Part shown: piece by piece, positions 14,263-22,425 of the stretch | How positions within the stretch are numbered: position 1 is the first letter of the stretch | How the letters are laid out: the number at the start of each line of letters is the position of its first letter | NCBI RefSeq assembly: GCF_001687325.1 | Contig: NZ_LZRD01000007.1 | Location: 1,786 to 65,785, forward strand | DNA from: Streptomyces sp. PTY087I2 | GTDB lineage: Bacteria > Actinomycetota > Actinomycetes > Streptomycetales > Streptomycetaceae | Direction of reading: 5' to 3' | DNA: 64,000 nucleotides | Position numbers and translations under genes: made by a program | Notes under the pieces: generated by a model | Database searches by the model: none | What the model was told of the DNA's origin: nothing | What the model saw: the letters and a program-made list of their open reading frames with translations, nothing else

Positions 14263-16872
14263 TTACTTGCGCATGACCTCGGGCTCGTGGCGGCGCAGCA
14301 GGCGCGCGACCGCGAAGCAGCAGATCACGCCGAGCGCGAGCAGGATCGTGATGTTGATGCCCCACTGGCTCGCCGTGTGCTCCCAGAGCGGGTCGACGTC
14401 GGTGGGGTTCTTCGGGTCCCACGGCGGCGTCAGACGCCCCAGGTCCAGCGTGGTGCCGGCGGCGGCCATCGCCCAGCGGGACGGCATCAGCCAGGCGAAC
14501 TGCTCCAGGCCGGGCGACCCGTAGACCTGGAAGAGCACGCCGGTGAAGACGACCTGGACGATCGCGAACATCACCAGCAGCGGCATGGTCTTCTCGGCGG
14601 TCTTCACCAGCGAGGAGATGACCAGGCCCACCATCATCGACGTGAAGCCCAGCGCGATGATCGAGAGGCAGATCTCCACGGCCGGGGGCATGATCAGGCC
14701 CTCTTCCGGCAGCTGCCGGGTGGCGAAGCCGATGCCGCAGATGATCACGCCCTGGAAGGCGGTGATCACGCCGAGGACGATCACCTTGGACATCAGGTAC
14801 GCGGAGCGGGAGAGGCCGGTGGCCCGCTCGCGCTCGTAGATGACCCGTTCCTTGATCAGTTCTCGTACGGAGTTGGCGGCGCCGGAGAAGCACATGCCGA
14901 CCGCGAGGATCAGCATGATCGTCCCGGCCTTGCCGTTGAACCGGGACGGCGGGGTGGGATCGCCCAGTCCGAACTCCGCCGGGATGACCACGCTGACCAC
15001 ACCGAGCACGGCGGGCAGGATCAGCATCAGCCCCATGAAGCCCTTGTCGGACGCGATGACGGAGGAGTACCTCCGGATCAGCGTCCACAGCTGGGCCATC
15101 CAGCCCTGCGGCTTCGGCGGGCGCATCTGCTGCGGGGGCGGCATGTTGACCGGCTGGGCCGCGACCGCGTCGATGTCGGCGGCGTACATCTGGTAGTGCT
15201 GCGAACCGCGCCAGCGGCCCGCCCAGTCGTAGTCGCGGTAGTTCTCGAAGGCGGAGAAGACGTCGGCCCAGCTGGTGTAGCCGAAGAAGTTCAGCGCTTC
15301 CTCCGGCGGACCGAAGTAGGCGACGGAACCGCCGGGTGCCATCACGAGGAGCTTGTCGCAGATCGCCAGCTCGGCGACCGAGTGCGTGACCACGAGGACC
15401 GTGCGGCCGTCGTCGGCGAGGCCGCGGAGCAGCTGCATGACATCGCGGTCCATGCCCGGGTCGAGTCCGGAGGTCGGCTCGTCCAGGAAGATCAGCGACG
15501 GCTTGGTGAGCAGCTCCAGGGCGACCGAGACGCGCTTGCGCTGGCCGCCGGAGAGCGAGGTGATCTTCTTGTCCTTGTGGATGTCGAGCTTGAGCTCGGC
15601 GAGGACCTCGGTGATCCGGGACTGGCGCTCGGCCTCGGTGGTGTCCGCGGGGAAGCGGAGCTTGGCCGCGTACTTGAGGGCCTTGGTGACGGTCAGTTCC
15701 TTGTGCAGGATGTCGTCCTGCGGGACCAGACCGATGCGCTGGCGCAGCTCAGCGAACTGCTTGTACAGGTTCCGGTTGTCGTAGAGGACGTCACCCTGGT
15801 TGGCGGGCCGGTAGCCGGTGAGCGCCTTGAGCAGGGTGGACTTTCCGGAACCGGACGGGCCGATGACCGCGATCAGCGACTTCTCGGGGACGCCGAACGA
15901 GACGTCCTTGAGGATCTGCTTGCCGCCGTCGACCGTCACCGTGAGGTGGCGGGCGGAGAAGGAGACCTCACCGGTGTCGACGAACTCTTCCAGCCGGTCG
16001 CCGACCAGCCGGAACGTCGAGTGGCCGACACCGACGATGTCGTTCGGGCCGATGAGGGCCGAGCCGGACTTGTGGAGCGGCAGACCGTTGACGTACGTGC
16101 CGTTGTGCGAGCCGAGGTCGCGGATCTCGAAGCGGCCGTCGGGCGTCGCGTGGAACTCGGCGTGGTGGCGGGAGACCTGGAGGTCGGAGACGACCAGTTC
16201 GTTCTCCAGCGCACGACCGATGCGCATGACCCGGCCGAGGGCCAGCTGGTGGAACGTGGTGGGGCTGCGGTCGCCGTAGACCGGCGGCGCCCCCGCGGCA
16301 CCGCCCTGTCCCGGTCCGCCCTGCTGCCCGGGGTGCTGCTGGTGCGGCACGTTCTGGTGCGCGGGCTGCTGGTGCGGGACCTGCTGCTGGGGCGCCTGCG
16401 GCTGCTGCCAGCCCTGCTGCTGGGCGGGGGCCTGGTGCTGCGGGGGCGCCTGGTGCTGCACCGGTGGTGCCTGGTGCTGGGCGGGTGCCTGCTGTCCGTG
16501 CCAGCCCGCGGCGCCGCCCTGGGGCTGCCGCACCGGGGCCTGCTGCGCGCCGGCGACACCGGCTCCCGCGGCGGCGCTGAGGCTCACCCGGGGCCCGTCG
16601 GTGGCGTTGCCCAGGTGCAGCACCGAACCGGCGCCGAGCTCCACCTGCTGGATCCGGCGGCCCTGCACATAGGTGCCGTTGGTGCTGCCGTGGTCCTCGA
16701 TGGACCAACTGCGGCCGTTCCAGCTGATCGTGGCATGCCGCCACGACACTCTGGCGTCGTCGATCGTCAGGTCGCCCTGCGGATCACGTCCGAGGGTGTA
16801 CGACCTGGACGGATCGAGCGTCCAGGTGCTGCCATTCAATTCCAGTACGAGTTCCGGCACTCCGCGCCCCAC
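14263..16872 (-). CDS. double-FHA ABC exporter (ATPase fused to ABC-2 membrane domain)
   Basis: 869 aa. The GTG at 16872 is favoured by GGGGGA about 7 bases upstream; an in-frame GTG twelve bases later would also fit. Order: FHA domain 1 (residues ~5-95, YTLGRDPQGD ... WRHATISW ... DHGSTNGTYV); a Gln/Pro/His-rich disordered linker (~105-200); FHA domain 2 (RIGRALENELV, SRHHAEF, DLGSHNGTYVNG). Then an ABC ATPase (GPSGSGKSTLL, LSGGQRKRVSVALE, LIFLDEPTSGLDP, VTHSVAEL) and a C-terminal ABC-2 permease with about six helices. FHA domains bind phosphothreonine, so transport is probably controlled by Ser/Thr kinases, as for mycobacterial Rv1747. Substrate unknown; cell-envelope lipids or glycans are plausible. 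Confidence 0.93.
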   Translation of the reverse strand: MGRGVPELVLELNGSTWTLDPSRSYTLGRDPQGDLTIDDARVSWRHATISWNGRSWSIEDHGSTNGTYVQGRRIQQVELGAGSVLHLGNATDGPRVSLSAAAGAGVAGAQQAPVRQPQGGAAGWHGQQAPAQHQAPPVQHQAPPQHQAPAQQQGWQQPQAPQQQVPHQQPAHQNVPHQQHPGQQGGPGQGGAAGAPPVYGDRSPTTFHQLALGRVMRIGRALENELVVSDLQVSRHHAEFHATPDGRFEIRDLGSHNGTYVNGLPLHKSGSALIGPNDIVGVGHSTFRLVGDRLEEFVDTGEVSFSARHLTVTVDGGKQILKDVSFGVPEKSLIAVIGPSGSGKSTLLKALTGYRPANQGDVLYDNRNLYKQFAELRQRIGLVPQDDILHKELTVTKALKYAAKLRFPADTTEAERQSRITEVLAELKLDIHKDKKITSLSGGQRKRVSVALELLTKPSLIFLDEPTSGLDPGMDRDVMQLLRGLADDGRTVLVVTHSVAELAICDKLLVMAPGGSVAYFGPPEEALNFFGYTSWADVFSAFENYRDYDWAGRWRGSQHYQMYAADIDAVAAQPVNMPPPQQMRPPKPQGWMAQLWTLIRRYSSVIASDKGFMGLMLILPAVLGVVSVVIPAEFGLGDPTPPSRFNGKAGTIMLILAVGMCFSGAANSVRELIKERVIYERERATGLSRSAYLMSKVIVLGVITAFQGVIICGIGFATRQLPEEGLIMPPAVEICLSIIALGFTSMMVGLVISSLVKTAEKTMPLLVMFAIVQVVFTGVLFQVYGSPGLEQFAWLMPSRWAMAAAGTTLDLGRLTPPWDPKNPTDVDPLWEHTASQWGINITILLALGVICCFAVARLLRRHEPEVMRK

Positions 16873-17239
16873 TAGTTGTCCCCCGTGATACCCCCGTCGC
16901 AGGGAGTCTAGGGATGCTGAACATCGTGGGGAACTATTCCAGGACCAGTCCCCGATCCGAAAGTCGGGCGGGTGAAGAGCGCGGGGAGACCTGCGCGAAC
17001 ACGCCGATACCGGGGGGCGAAACAGGATCGGAAGCGGTCAAGTCCGGATGAAGGGCTGGTTACCTCCTGGAAGATGTTCAGCGACGCGATAACGGCAGAT
17101 ACGAGACACCTCGTGCGGCCAGGCGCAAGACCCGTACCGGCCAGATCCGGACGCGGCGCCGGCGGTACCGGTGCGATTCCGTCCGGCACTCGGGACGGGC
17201 GGCCGAAGGAGGACGCGGGACCGATACGGTGGGAACACC
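16873..17239. other. gene-free divergent promoter region
   Basis: 367 bases between the FHA-ABC gene (leftward) and serB (rightward). It must carry promoters for both. I see no convincing hexamers, RNA gene or repeat. Open frames crossing it lack homology and ribosome binding sites. Confidence 0.5.
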
Positions 17240-18562
17240 ATGAGCGCATCTCAGCCATCTCAGCCCCCCTCGTCTTCCGAGCCCTCTGAGCCCTCTGAGC
17301 CCCCTGAGTCTCTTGAGCCTCTTGAGCCCCGTCGGGCCGACGGGGCCGGCGACGGGCCCCCTCCGGGCGGCGACGCACCCACGCTGCTGGTCAAGATCTT
17401 CGGCAAGGACCGTCCCGGCATCACCGCCGGGCTCTTCGACACCCTCGCCGCGTACGCGGTCGACGTCGTGGACATCGAGCAGGTCGTCACCCGTGGCCGC
17501 ATCGTGCTGTGCGCCCTGGTCACCGCGCCCACGGCGGGCGGGACCACCGAGGGCGATCTGCGGGCGACCGTGCACAGCTGGGCCGACTCCCTGAAGCTCC
17601 AGGCCGAGATCATCTCCGGCATCGGCGACAACCGTCCCCGCGGTGACGGCCGTTCCCATGTGACGGTGCTGGGGCACCCGCTCACCGCCGAGTCGACCGC
17701 CGCCATAGCGGCCACCATCACCTCGACCGGCGGAAACATCGACCGTATCTTCCGGCTGGCGAAGTACCCGGTCACCGCCGTCGAGTTCGCGGTGTCGGGG
17801 ACCGGGACCGCGGAGCTGCGGACCGCGCTGGCGACCGAGGCCGCGGAGATCGGTGTGGACGTCGCGGTGGTCTCGGCCGGGCTGAGCCGGCGGGCCCAGC
17901 GGCTGGTGGTCATGGACGTCGACTCCACGCTGATCCAGGACGAGGTGATCGAACTCTTCGCGGCGCACGCGGGCTGTGAGGACAAGGTCGCCGAGGTGAC
18001 CGAGCAGGCGATGCGCGGCGAGCTGGACTTCGAGCAGTCGCTGCACGCCCGGGTCGCGCTGCTGGCCGGGCTGGACGCCTCGGTGGTGGACAAGGTCCGC
18101 ACCGAGGTACGGCTCACGCCCGGCGCCCGCACCCTGATCCGTACGCTGAAGCGGCTCGGCTACCAGGTCGGCGTCGTCTCCGGCGGCTTCACCCAGGTCA
18201 CGGACGACCTGAAGGAGCGGCTCGGCCTCGACTTCGCCTCGGCCAACACCCTGGAGGTGGTGGACGGCAAGCTCACCGGCCGGGTCGTCGGCGAGGTGGT
18301 GGACCGGGCGGGCAAGGCCCGGCTGCTGCGGAGCTTCGCCGAGCAGGCAGGCGTACCGCTGGCCCAGACGGTGGCGATCGGGGACGGGGCGAACGATCTC
18401 GACATGCTGAACACCGCCGGGCTCGGCGTCGCGTTCAACGCCAAGCCGATGGTCCGCGAGGCGGCGCACACCGCGGTGAACGTGCCGTTCCTGGACACCG
18501 TGCTCTATCTGCTCGGCGTCACCCGGGAAGAGGTCGAGGCGGCGGACGGCCTCGTCGACTGA
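17240..18562 (+). CDS. serB: phosphoserine phosphatase with ACT domains
   Basis: 440 aa, ATG at 17240. Last step of serine synthesis: phosphoserine to serine plus phosphate. Residues 1-46 are a low-complexity Ser/Glu/Pro tail. Two ACT-type regulatory modules follow (residues ~48-125 beginning TLLVKIFGKDRPGITAGLF, and ~138-215). The HAD domain has the nucleophile motif DVDSTLIQDE (226-235, first Asp nucleophile), VGVVSGGFTQV (motif II Ser), and GDGANDLDML (metal-binding motif IV). Mycobacterial SerB2 has the same ACT-ACT-HAD plan. The N-terminal tail is encoded by a 9-bp tandem repeat. A strong hairpin follows the stop codon. Confidence 0.95.
   Translation: MSASQPSQPPSSSEPSEPSEPPESLEPLEPRRADGAGDGPPPGGDAPTLLVKIFGKDRPGITAGLFDTLAAYAVDVVDIEQVVTRGRIVLCALVTAPTAGGTTEGDLRATVHSWADSLKLQAEIISGIGDNRPRGDGRSHVTVLGHPLTAESTAAIAATITSTGGNIDRIFRLAKYPVTAVEFAVSGTGTAELRTALATEAAEIGVDVAVVSAGLSRRAQRLVVMDVDSTLIQDEVIELFAAHAGCEDKVAEVTEQAMRGELDFEQSLHARVALLAGLDASVVDKVRTEVRLTPGARTLIRTLKRLGYQVGVVSGGFTQVTDDLKERLGLDFASANTLEVVDGKLTGRVVGEVVDRAGKARLLRSFAEQAGVPLAQTVAIGDGANDLDMLNTAGLGVAFNAKPMVREAAHTAVNVPFLDTVLYLLGVTREEVEAADGLVD
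17252..17329 (+). repeat. 9-bp coding microsatellite in serB
   Basis: Imperfect 9-bp units, GAGCCCTCT and variants such as GAGTCTCTT, GAGCCTCTT and TCTCAGCCA, repeat through codons 5-30 of serB and encode a run of Ser-Glu-Pro. The period preserves reading frame. Confidence 0.8.
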
Positions 18563-18581
18563 ACCCGCCCGCGCGACGGAC

Positions 18582-18614
18582 AGGGCCCCGGCACCGTGGT
18601 GGTGCCGGGGCCCT
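18582..18614. terminator. bidirectional terminator between serB and sixA
   Basis: A perfect 14-bp stem AGGGCCCCGGCACC/GGTGCCGGGGCCCT with a 5-base loop, followed by TTG on the serB side. It lies between the ends of two convergent genes. Confidence 0.88.
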
Positions 18615-18661
18615 TGTGCGTGCCCGGTGGTGCTGTGCGTGCTCAGTCGTTCTGCGTGTGC

Positions 18662-19180
18662 TCAGTCGTTCGGGGTCCAGTACTCCGTGAGCCTGCCCGC
18701 CCCATGCTCCACGCTCTTCCAGGAGCCGGGGAACTCCACCACGGCATAAGCGGCGGTGGGGAAACCGTCCCGGGTCATCCGGGCCAGGGTGTCGCCCTCG
18801 GCCGAGCCGGAGAGGGCGTCGGCGGCCCCGTGCATCCCGGGGTTGTGGCCGATGACCAGGAGGTTGCGCACCTCGTCGGGGGTCTCGTTGAACAGGGCGA
18901 TCAGTTCGCCGAGGGAGGCCTCGTACAGCCGCTCCTCGTAGACGGTCCGGGGGCGCTGGGAGAATTCATGGACCGCCAGCTTCCAGGTCTCCCGTGTCCT
19001 GGCGGCACTGGAGCAGAGGGCCAGATCGAAGTCGATGCCGGAATCGGCGAGCCTGCGGCCGGCCACGGGCGCGTCCTTTCGGCCGCGCTCGGCCAGCGGG
19101 CGCTCATGATCGGAAGCCTGTGACCATTCCGCCTTGGCATGCCGGAGAAGGACGATCCTGCGAGGTGTCTCGACGCTCAT
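18662..19180 (-). CDS. SixA-type histidine phosphatase
   Basis: 172 aa, ATG start. Histidine-phosphatase superfamily; the catalytic motif is LLRHAKAEW near residue 10 (RHA, typical of SixA, rather than RHG). Further conserved residues: the basic region HERPLAERGRKDA, SSAARTRETW, and the second catalytic His in LLVIGHNPGMH. E. coli SixA removes phosphate from phosphohistidine on HPt domains or PTS proteins; the actinobacterial target is unknown. Cytosolic. It faces serB across a terminator. Confidence 0.88.
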   Translation of the reverse strand: MSVETPRRIVLLRHAKAEWSQASDHERPLAERGRKDAPVAGRRLADSGIDFDLALCSSAARTRETWKLAVHEFSQRPRTVYEERLYEASLGELIALFNETPDEVRNLLVIGHNPGMHGAADALSGSAEGDTLARMTRDGFPTAAYAVVEFPGSWKSVEHGAGRLTEYWTPND

Positions 19181-19271
19181 ACATCTCAGCTTCGCATGAA
19201 ACGCGCCCTCCGGCGCAGGGTGTTGACGGGCTCGTCCCTACAGTTCCGCGCTGGTCCGGGGCGGCTTCGGG

Positions 19272-19493
19272 TCAGCCGAACAGCAGCTGGAAGGTGCGCT
19301 CGATCAGCTGTCCGAGCGCGGGGTCGGCGGAGGCGGCCTGGGCCCGTCCGGGGCTGAGGATCATCAGCAGCAGCGCGGCGAACACCACGGCGGGCAGGGC
19401 GACGGCCCACCAGGGCAGCCGGATCTCGACACCGTCGGCGGCCGGTCGGTGGGACGTGGTGTGCGTCGGTGCCGGCATGTCCGCCTCCGTCAA
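19272..19493 (-). CDS. small single-helix membrane protein, unknown function
   Basis: 73 aa (68 if the internal ATG is used). A basic N-terminal stretch is followed by one membrane helix (LPWWAVALPAVVFAALLLMI, residues ~27-46) and a short C-terminal segment ending LGQLIERTFQLLFG. The composition is typical of streptomycete coding DNA. It sits between sixA and the MFS locus on the same strand. No domain is recognised. Confidence 0.65.
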   Translation of the reverse strand: MTEADMPAPTHTTSHRPAADGVEIRLPWWAVALPAVVFAALLLMILSPGRAQAASADPALGQLIERTFQLLFG

Positions 19494-19586
19494 GTCATCG
19501 GGTCGTTACCGAAGAACCTACGGAACGGCGACGGCCGGTCCCATCCGGTGACCCACCCACTTGACCCTGACCCTGGCCCCCTAGGG

Positions 19587-19610
19587 GAGGGTGGGGCTAG
19601 CCCCACCCTC
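19587..19610 (-). terminator. terminator hairpin after the MFS operon
   Basis: Perfect 24-base palindrome GAGGGTGGGGCTAGCCCCACCCTC just downstream of the small MFS-associated gene on the minus strand. Confidence 0.8.
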
Positions 19611-19626
19611 GCGGGGTTCGCGGACG

Positions 19627-19743
19627 TCAGGGCGAGGCGATGGTGGCGATCACACCGATGACGACGGTGATGAGGAGCATCGCCCCGAACACGAGGAGAA
19701 GCTTCTTCTGGCCGTTCTGGGGATTCGGGTCGAGCACTGGCAT
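19627..19743 (-). CDS. very small MFS-associated membrane protein (SGM_5486 family)
   Basis: 38 aa, too short for most gene finders. It reads MPVLDPNPQNGQKKLLLVFG followed by a membrane helix (AMLLITVVIGVIATIA). I recognise it as the streptomycete family named SGM_5486 transporter-associated protein, which sits directly downstream of this MFS gene in many species. One helix with the N terminus probably cytosolic suggests an accessory subunit or stabiliser of the transporter. The start lies 18 bases after the MFS stop, so they form one transcription unit. Confidence 0.8.
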   Translation of the reverse strand: MPVLDPNPQNGQKKLLLVFGAMLLITVVIGVIATIASP

Positions 19744-19760
19744 GAGGTCAGTGTCGCATC

Positions 19761-21059
19761 TCAGCACTCGTCCTCGATCGTCCGGTCCCGCCCGGCGAGG
19801 ATCCCGGCCACCATCTGGGGAATCATGAGGCCCGCCATCAGGGCGATCGGCAGCCCCCAGCCGCCGCTGTGCTGGTAGAGCACGCCGACGAGCAGCGGGC
19901 CCGGGATCGACAGCAGATAGCCGGTGGACTGGGCGAAGGCGGAGAGCCGGACCACGCCCGCGCCGGACCGGGCCCGCATGCCGATCATGGTGAGGGCGAG
20001 CGGGAACGCGCAGTTGGCGACCCCGAGGAGCAGGGCCCAGGCCCAGGCTCCGGCGGCGGGCGCGAGGTAGAGGCCGCTGTAGCCGATCAGGCCGCACAGG
20101 CCGAGGACGACGACGATGGGGCCCTGGTTCCTGAGCCGGGAGGCGACCCGGGGGATGACGAAGGCCAGCGGGACGCCCATCGCCATGGTGACCGCGAGCA
20201 GGAGCCCGGCCGTGCCGGCGGAGACCCCGGCGTCGCGGAAGATCTGCGGCATCCAGCCCATGGTGATGTACGCGGCGGTGGCCTGGAGCCCGAAGAAGCA
20301 GGCGAGGCCCCAGGCGGTCCGGCTGCGGGTGATCTTCAGGGCCGGCGCCTCGGTGGCGTTCGCGGCGACCGGCGCCGGCTGCCCGGGCGCCGGGGTGCGG
20401 TCGCGTACGAGGACGATCCAGGGCAGCACGGCGACGGCGGCGAGCACGGCCCAGACGACCAGGCCCGTCCGCCAGTTGCCGCCCAGCGCCCCGGTGACGG
20501 GGACGGTGAGGGCGGCGGCCAGGGCGGTGCCGAGGGCCAGGGCCATGGAGTAGAGGCCGGTCATGGTGCCGACGCGGTCGGGGAACCAGCGCTTGACGAT
20601 CACCGGCATCAGGATGTTGCTCACCGCGATGCCCATCAGGGCCAGGGCGCTGGCGGCCAGGAATCCGGCGGTGGAGCCGATGTACGGGCGGACGACCAGG
20701 CCCACCGCGATCGCGGCCATGCCCGCGCAGACGACGGCGCCCGCGCCGAAGCGGCGGGCGAGGCGCGGCGCCATGACGCCGAAGACGGCGAAGCAGAGCG
20801 GCGGTACGGAGGTCAGGACACCGGCCACGCTGCCGCTCATGTGCAGGCCTTCGCGGACCTCTTCGAGGAGGGCGCCGAGGCTGGTGATGGCGGGGCGGAG
20901 GTTGAGCGCGGCCAGGACGAGTCCCACGGCGATGAGGCGCAGCAGCCACGGTGAGGGCCCCTCGGCGGCTTTGGGAAGCGGCTGGGCGCGGGTGTCGTGG
21001 GGTGTGCGCGCGATGGCCTCGCGGTTCAGGGTCGGGGTCTGCGTCTCGTCGTCCGGCAT
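19761..21059 (-). CDS. MFS transporter, CynX/NimT-like
   Basis: 432 aa, ATG start, twelve predicted helices. The first helix region reads LLRLIAVGLVLAALNLRPAI, which with SLGALLEEVREGL is typical of the CynX/NimT (cyanate/nitroimidazole-type) MFS branch. Substrate unknown; the family includes exporters of small organic molecules. It is divergent from a GntR/FCD regulator, with a palindrome in the 128-base gap that overlaps the promoter area, so it is likely controlled by that regulator. The 38-aa partner gene follows. Confidence 0.88.
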   Translation of the reverse strand: MPDDETQTPTLNREAIARTPHDTRAQPLPKAAEGPSPWLLRLIAVGLVLAALNLRPAITSLGALLEEVREGLHMSGSVAGVLTSVPPLCFAVFGVMAPRLARRFGAGAVVCAGMAAIAVGLVVRPYIGSTAGFLAASALALMGIAVSNILMPVIVKRWFPDRVGTMTGLYSMALALGTALAAALTVPVTGALGGNWRTGLVVWAVLAAVAVLPWIVLVRDRTPAPGQPAPVAANATEAPALKITRSRTAWGLACFFGLQATAAYITMGWMPQIFRDAGVSAGTAGLLLAVTMAMGVPLAFVIPRVASRLRNQGPIVVVLGLCGLIGYSGLYLAPAAGAWAWALLLGVANCAFPLALTMIGMRARSGAGVVRLSAFAQSTGYLLSIPGPLLVGVLYQHSGGWGLPIALMAGLMIPQMVAGILAGRDRTIEDEC

Positions 21060-21072
21060 GGAGCCATCATAG

Positions 21073-21087
21073 AATCATGGGATGATT
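21073..21087. promoter_or_regulatory. operator-like palindrome between MFS and GntR genes
   Basis: Perfect inverted repeat AATCAT-GGG-ATGATT, 13 bases upstream of the MFS start and about 100 upstream of the regulator start. It is AT-rich in a GC-rich setting. Its position and symmetry suit a dimeric GntR/FadR-type repressor encoded next door. Confidence 0.65.
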
Positions 21088-21187
21088 GATTGTCCACTCC
21101 GGTCATGTCCCGGCATCCCCCGCACACGTTGAGAGAATGCGGGAGAGAATCCGGCCCGGACCTCACGGCTCACGAGCAAGGAGCACC

Positions 21188-21862
21188 ATGGCGCTGACGT
21201 CTCCTCGGCGTTCGGCACTCTCCGACCAGGTGATCGCCCAGTTGCGGAACCAGATCACCTCGGGCGAGTGGCCGGTCGGTTCGCGGATCCCGACCGAACC
21301 CGAGCTGGTCGAGCAGCTGGGCGTGGCCCGTAACACCGTCCGCGAGGCCGTGCGGGCGCTCGCGCACAACGGGCTGCTGGACATCCGGCAGGGCTCCGGC
21401 ACGTATGTGATCGCCACGAGCGAACTGGCCGGGGTGATGCACCGCAGGTTCGCGGCGGCGGAGCCCCGCCATGTCGCGGAGCTGCGCTCGACGCTGGAGT
21501 CGTCGGCGGCCCGGCTGGCGGCGACCCGGCGCACCGAGCGGGATCTGCGGCAGCTGGACGCGCTGATGGCGCGCCGGGAGGAGGCCTGGGAGTCGGGCGA
21601 CGCGGAGGCGTTCGTGGCGGCGGACGCGACGCTGCACCTGGCGGTCGTGGCCGCCTCGCACAACGACGTCCTGACCGGGCTCTACGCCGACCTCGGGGAT
21701 CTGCTGCGCGACTATCTGCGCGGCGATGTGGGTCCCGAGCTGCGGCCGGAGAACCACATGGACCACGGCCGGCTGGTCGAGGCGATCCGGGCCGGGGACG
21801 CGGAGACGGCGGCGGCCGAGGCGGCGAGCCACGCGCTGCGCTGCTTCACGGACCGGGTGTAG
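21188..21862 (+). CDS. GntR-family regulator, FadR/FCD subfamily
   Basis: 224 aa. The ATG at 21188 is chosen for GCAAGGAGCACC upstream and because the winged HTH starts there: SDQVIAQLRNQITSGEWPVG, IPTEPELVEQLGVARNTVRE, LLDIRQGSGTYV. The FCD ligand domain (residues ~85-220) has the helical pattern with metal/ligand histidines (ATLHLAVVAASHND, NHMDHGRLVEAI). Such proteins bind small carboxylates and dissociate from DNA. The divergent MFS gene and the intervening palindrome are its likely targets, with autoregulation. Confidence 0.9.
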   Translation: MALTSPRRSALSDQVIAQLRNQITSGEWPVGSRIPTEPELVEQLGVARNTVREAVRALAHNGLLDIRQGSGTYVIATSELAGVMHRRFAAAEPRHVAELRSTLESSAARLAATRRTERDLRQLDALMARREEAWESGDAEAFVAADATLHLAVVAASHNDVLTGLYADLGDLLRDYLRGDVGPELRPENHMDHGRLVEAIRAGDAETAAAEAASHALRCFTDRV

Positions 21863-21887
21863 CCGGGCGCGGCCCTCGGGGGCTCGC

Positions 21888-22346
21888 TCACAGCGGGGCG
21901 GGGCGGTGGCTGACCCAGGCGGTGGCGACCTCTTTCCAGCAGCGGTCCTCCAGCCGTACGGTCCGGCCGGGCTCCACCGCGACCACCTCGCCATCGGCGT
22001 CGACGTCCCACCACTGGTCGCACTCGGTGTGCAGCCGGACCAGGTCGACGGAGGGGTACGGGTTGTGGCAGTACGCGACGACCCGGGAGCCCTCGACGGT
22101 CGTACGGCACTCGGATCCGGCCGGTTCGGGCTTCGGGGGCGCCACTTCCGTACCGGAGTCGACTCCCCTGGCGGCGTGGACGCCCAGAGGTACGGCGACG
22201 GCGACGACGGCCACCGGTACGGCCAGGAGGAGACGGGTTCGTCGGCGCGTGGGGCGCACAGCAGTCTCCCTCCCGCAGCCTGACCAGAAGTCCGGTTCCT
22301 CCTCATTCTGCGGTGGATCGGCGGACTTTTCGACCGGAGCGACCAC
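21888..22346 (-). CDS. membrane-anchored hypothetical protein
   Basis: 152 aa, GTG start. A short cytosolic acidic/basic N terminus is followed by one membrane helix (LLLAVPVAVVAVAVPLGVHA, ~residues 39-58) and an extracytoplasmic domain of about 90 residues with four cysteines (ECRTTV, AYCHNP, TECDQWW, DRCWKE) that could form two disulfides. No known domain is recognised. It is convergent with the GntR gene and lies downstream of the fabI terminator. Confidence 0.68.
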   Translation of the reverse strand: MVAPVEKSADPPQNEEEPDFWSGCGRETAVRPTRRRTRLLLAVPVAVVAVAVPLGVHAARGVDSGTEVAPPKPEPAGSECRTTVEGSRVVAYCHNPYPSVDLVRLHTECDQWWDVDADGEVVAVEPGRTVRLEDRCWKEVATAWVSHRPAPL

Positions 22347-22353
22347 GCACGGC

Positions 22354-22407
22354 GACGGCCCCCGGTCACGCCACCTCCGGAACGGGGTGACGCGGCCGGG
22401 GGCCGTC
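22354..22407 (-). terminator. terminator after fabI
   Basis: GACGGCCCCCGG (22354-22365) pairs perfectly with CCGGGGGCCGTC (22396-22407). The inner part can extend as GTCACGCC/GGGGTGAC with a bulge. It lies 18 bases past the fabI stop. Confidence 0.8.
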
Positions 22408-22425
22408 AGCTGAGGCGGTGCACGG

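Noticed and set aside
14287..16875. Long open frame of 862 codons opposite the FHA-ABC gene, and similar long antisense frames at 3419-5386 and 36951-39986
   Set aside because: They mirror genuine genes with clear motifs; high GC leaves antisense frames open. No homology or ribosome binding sites.
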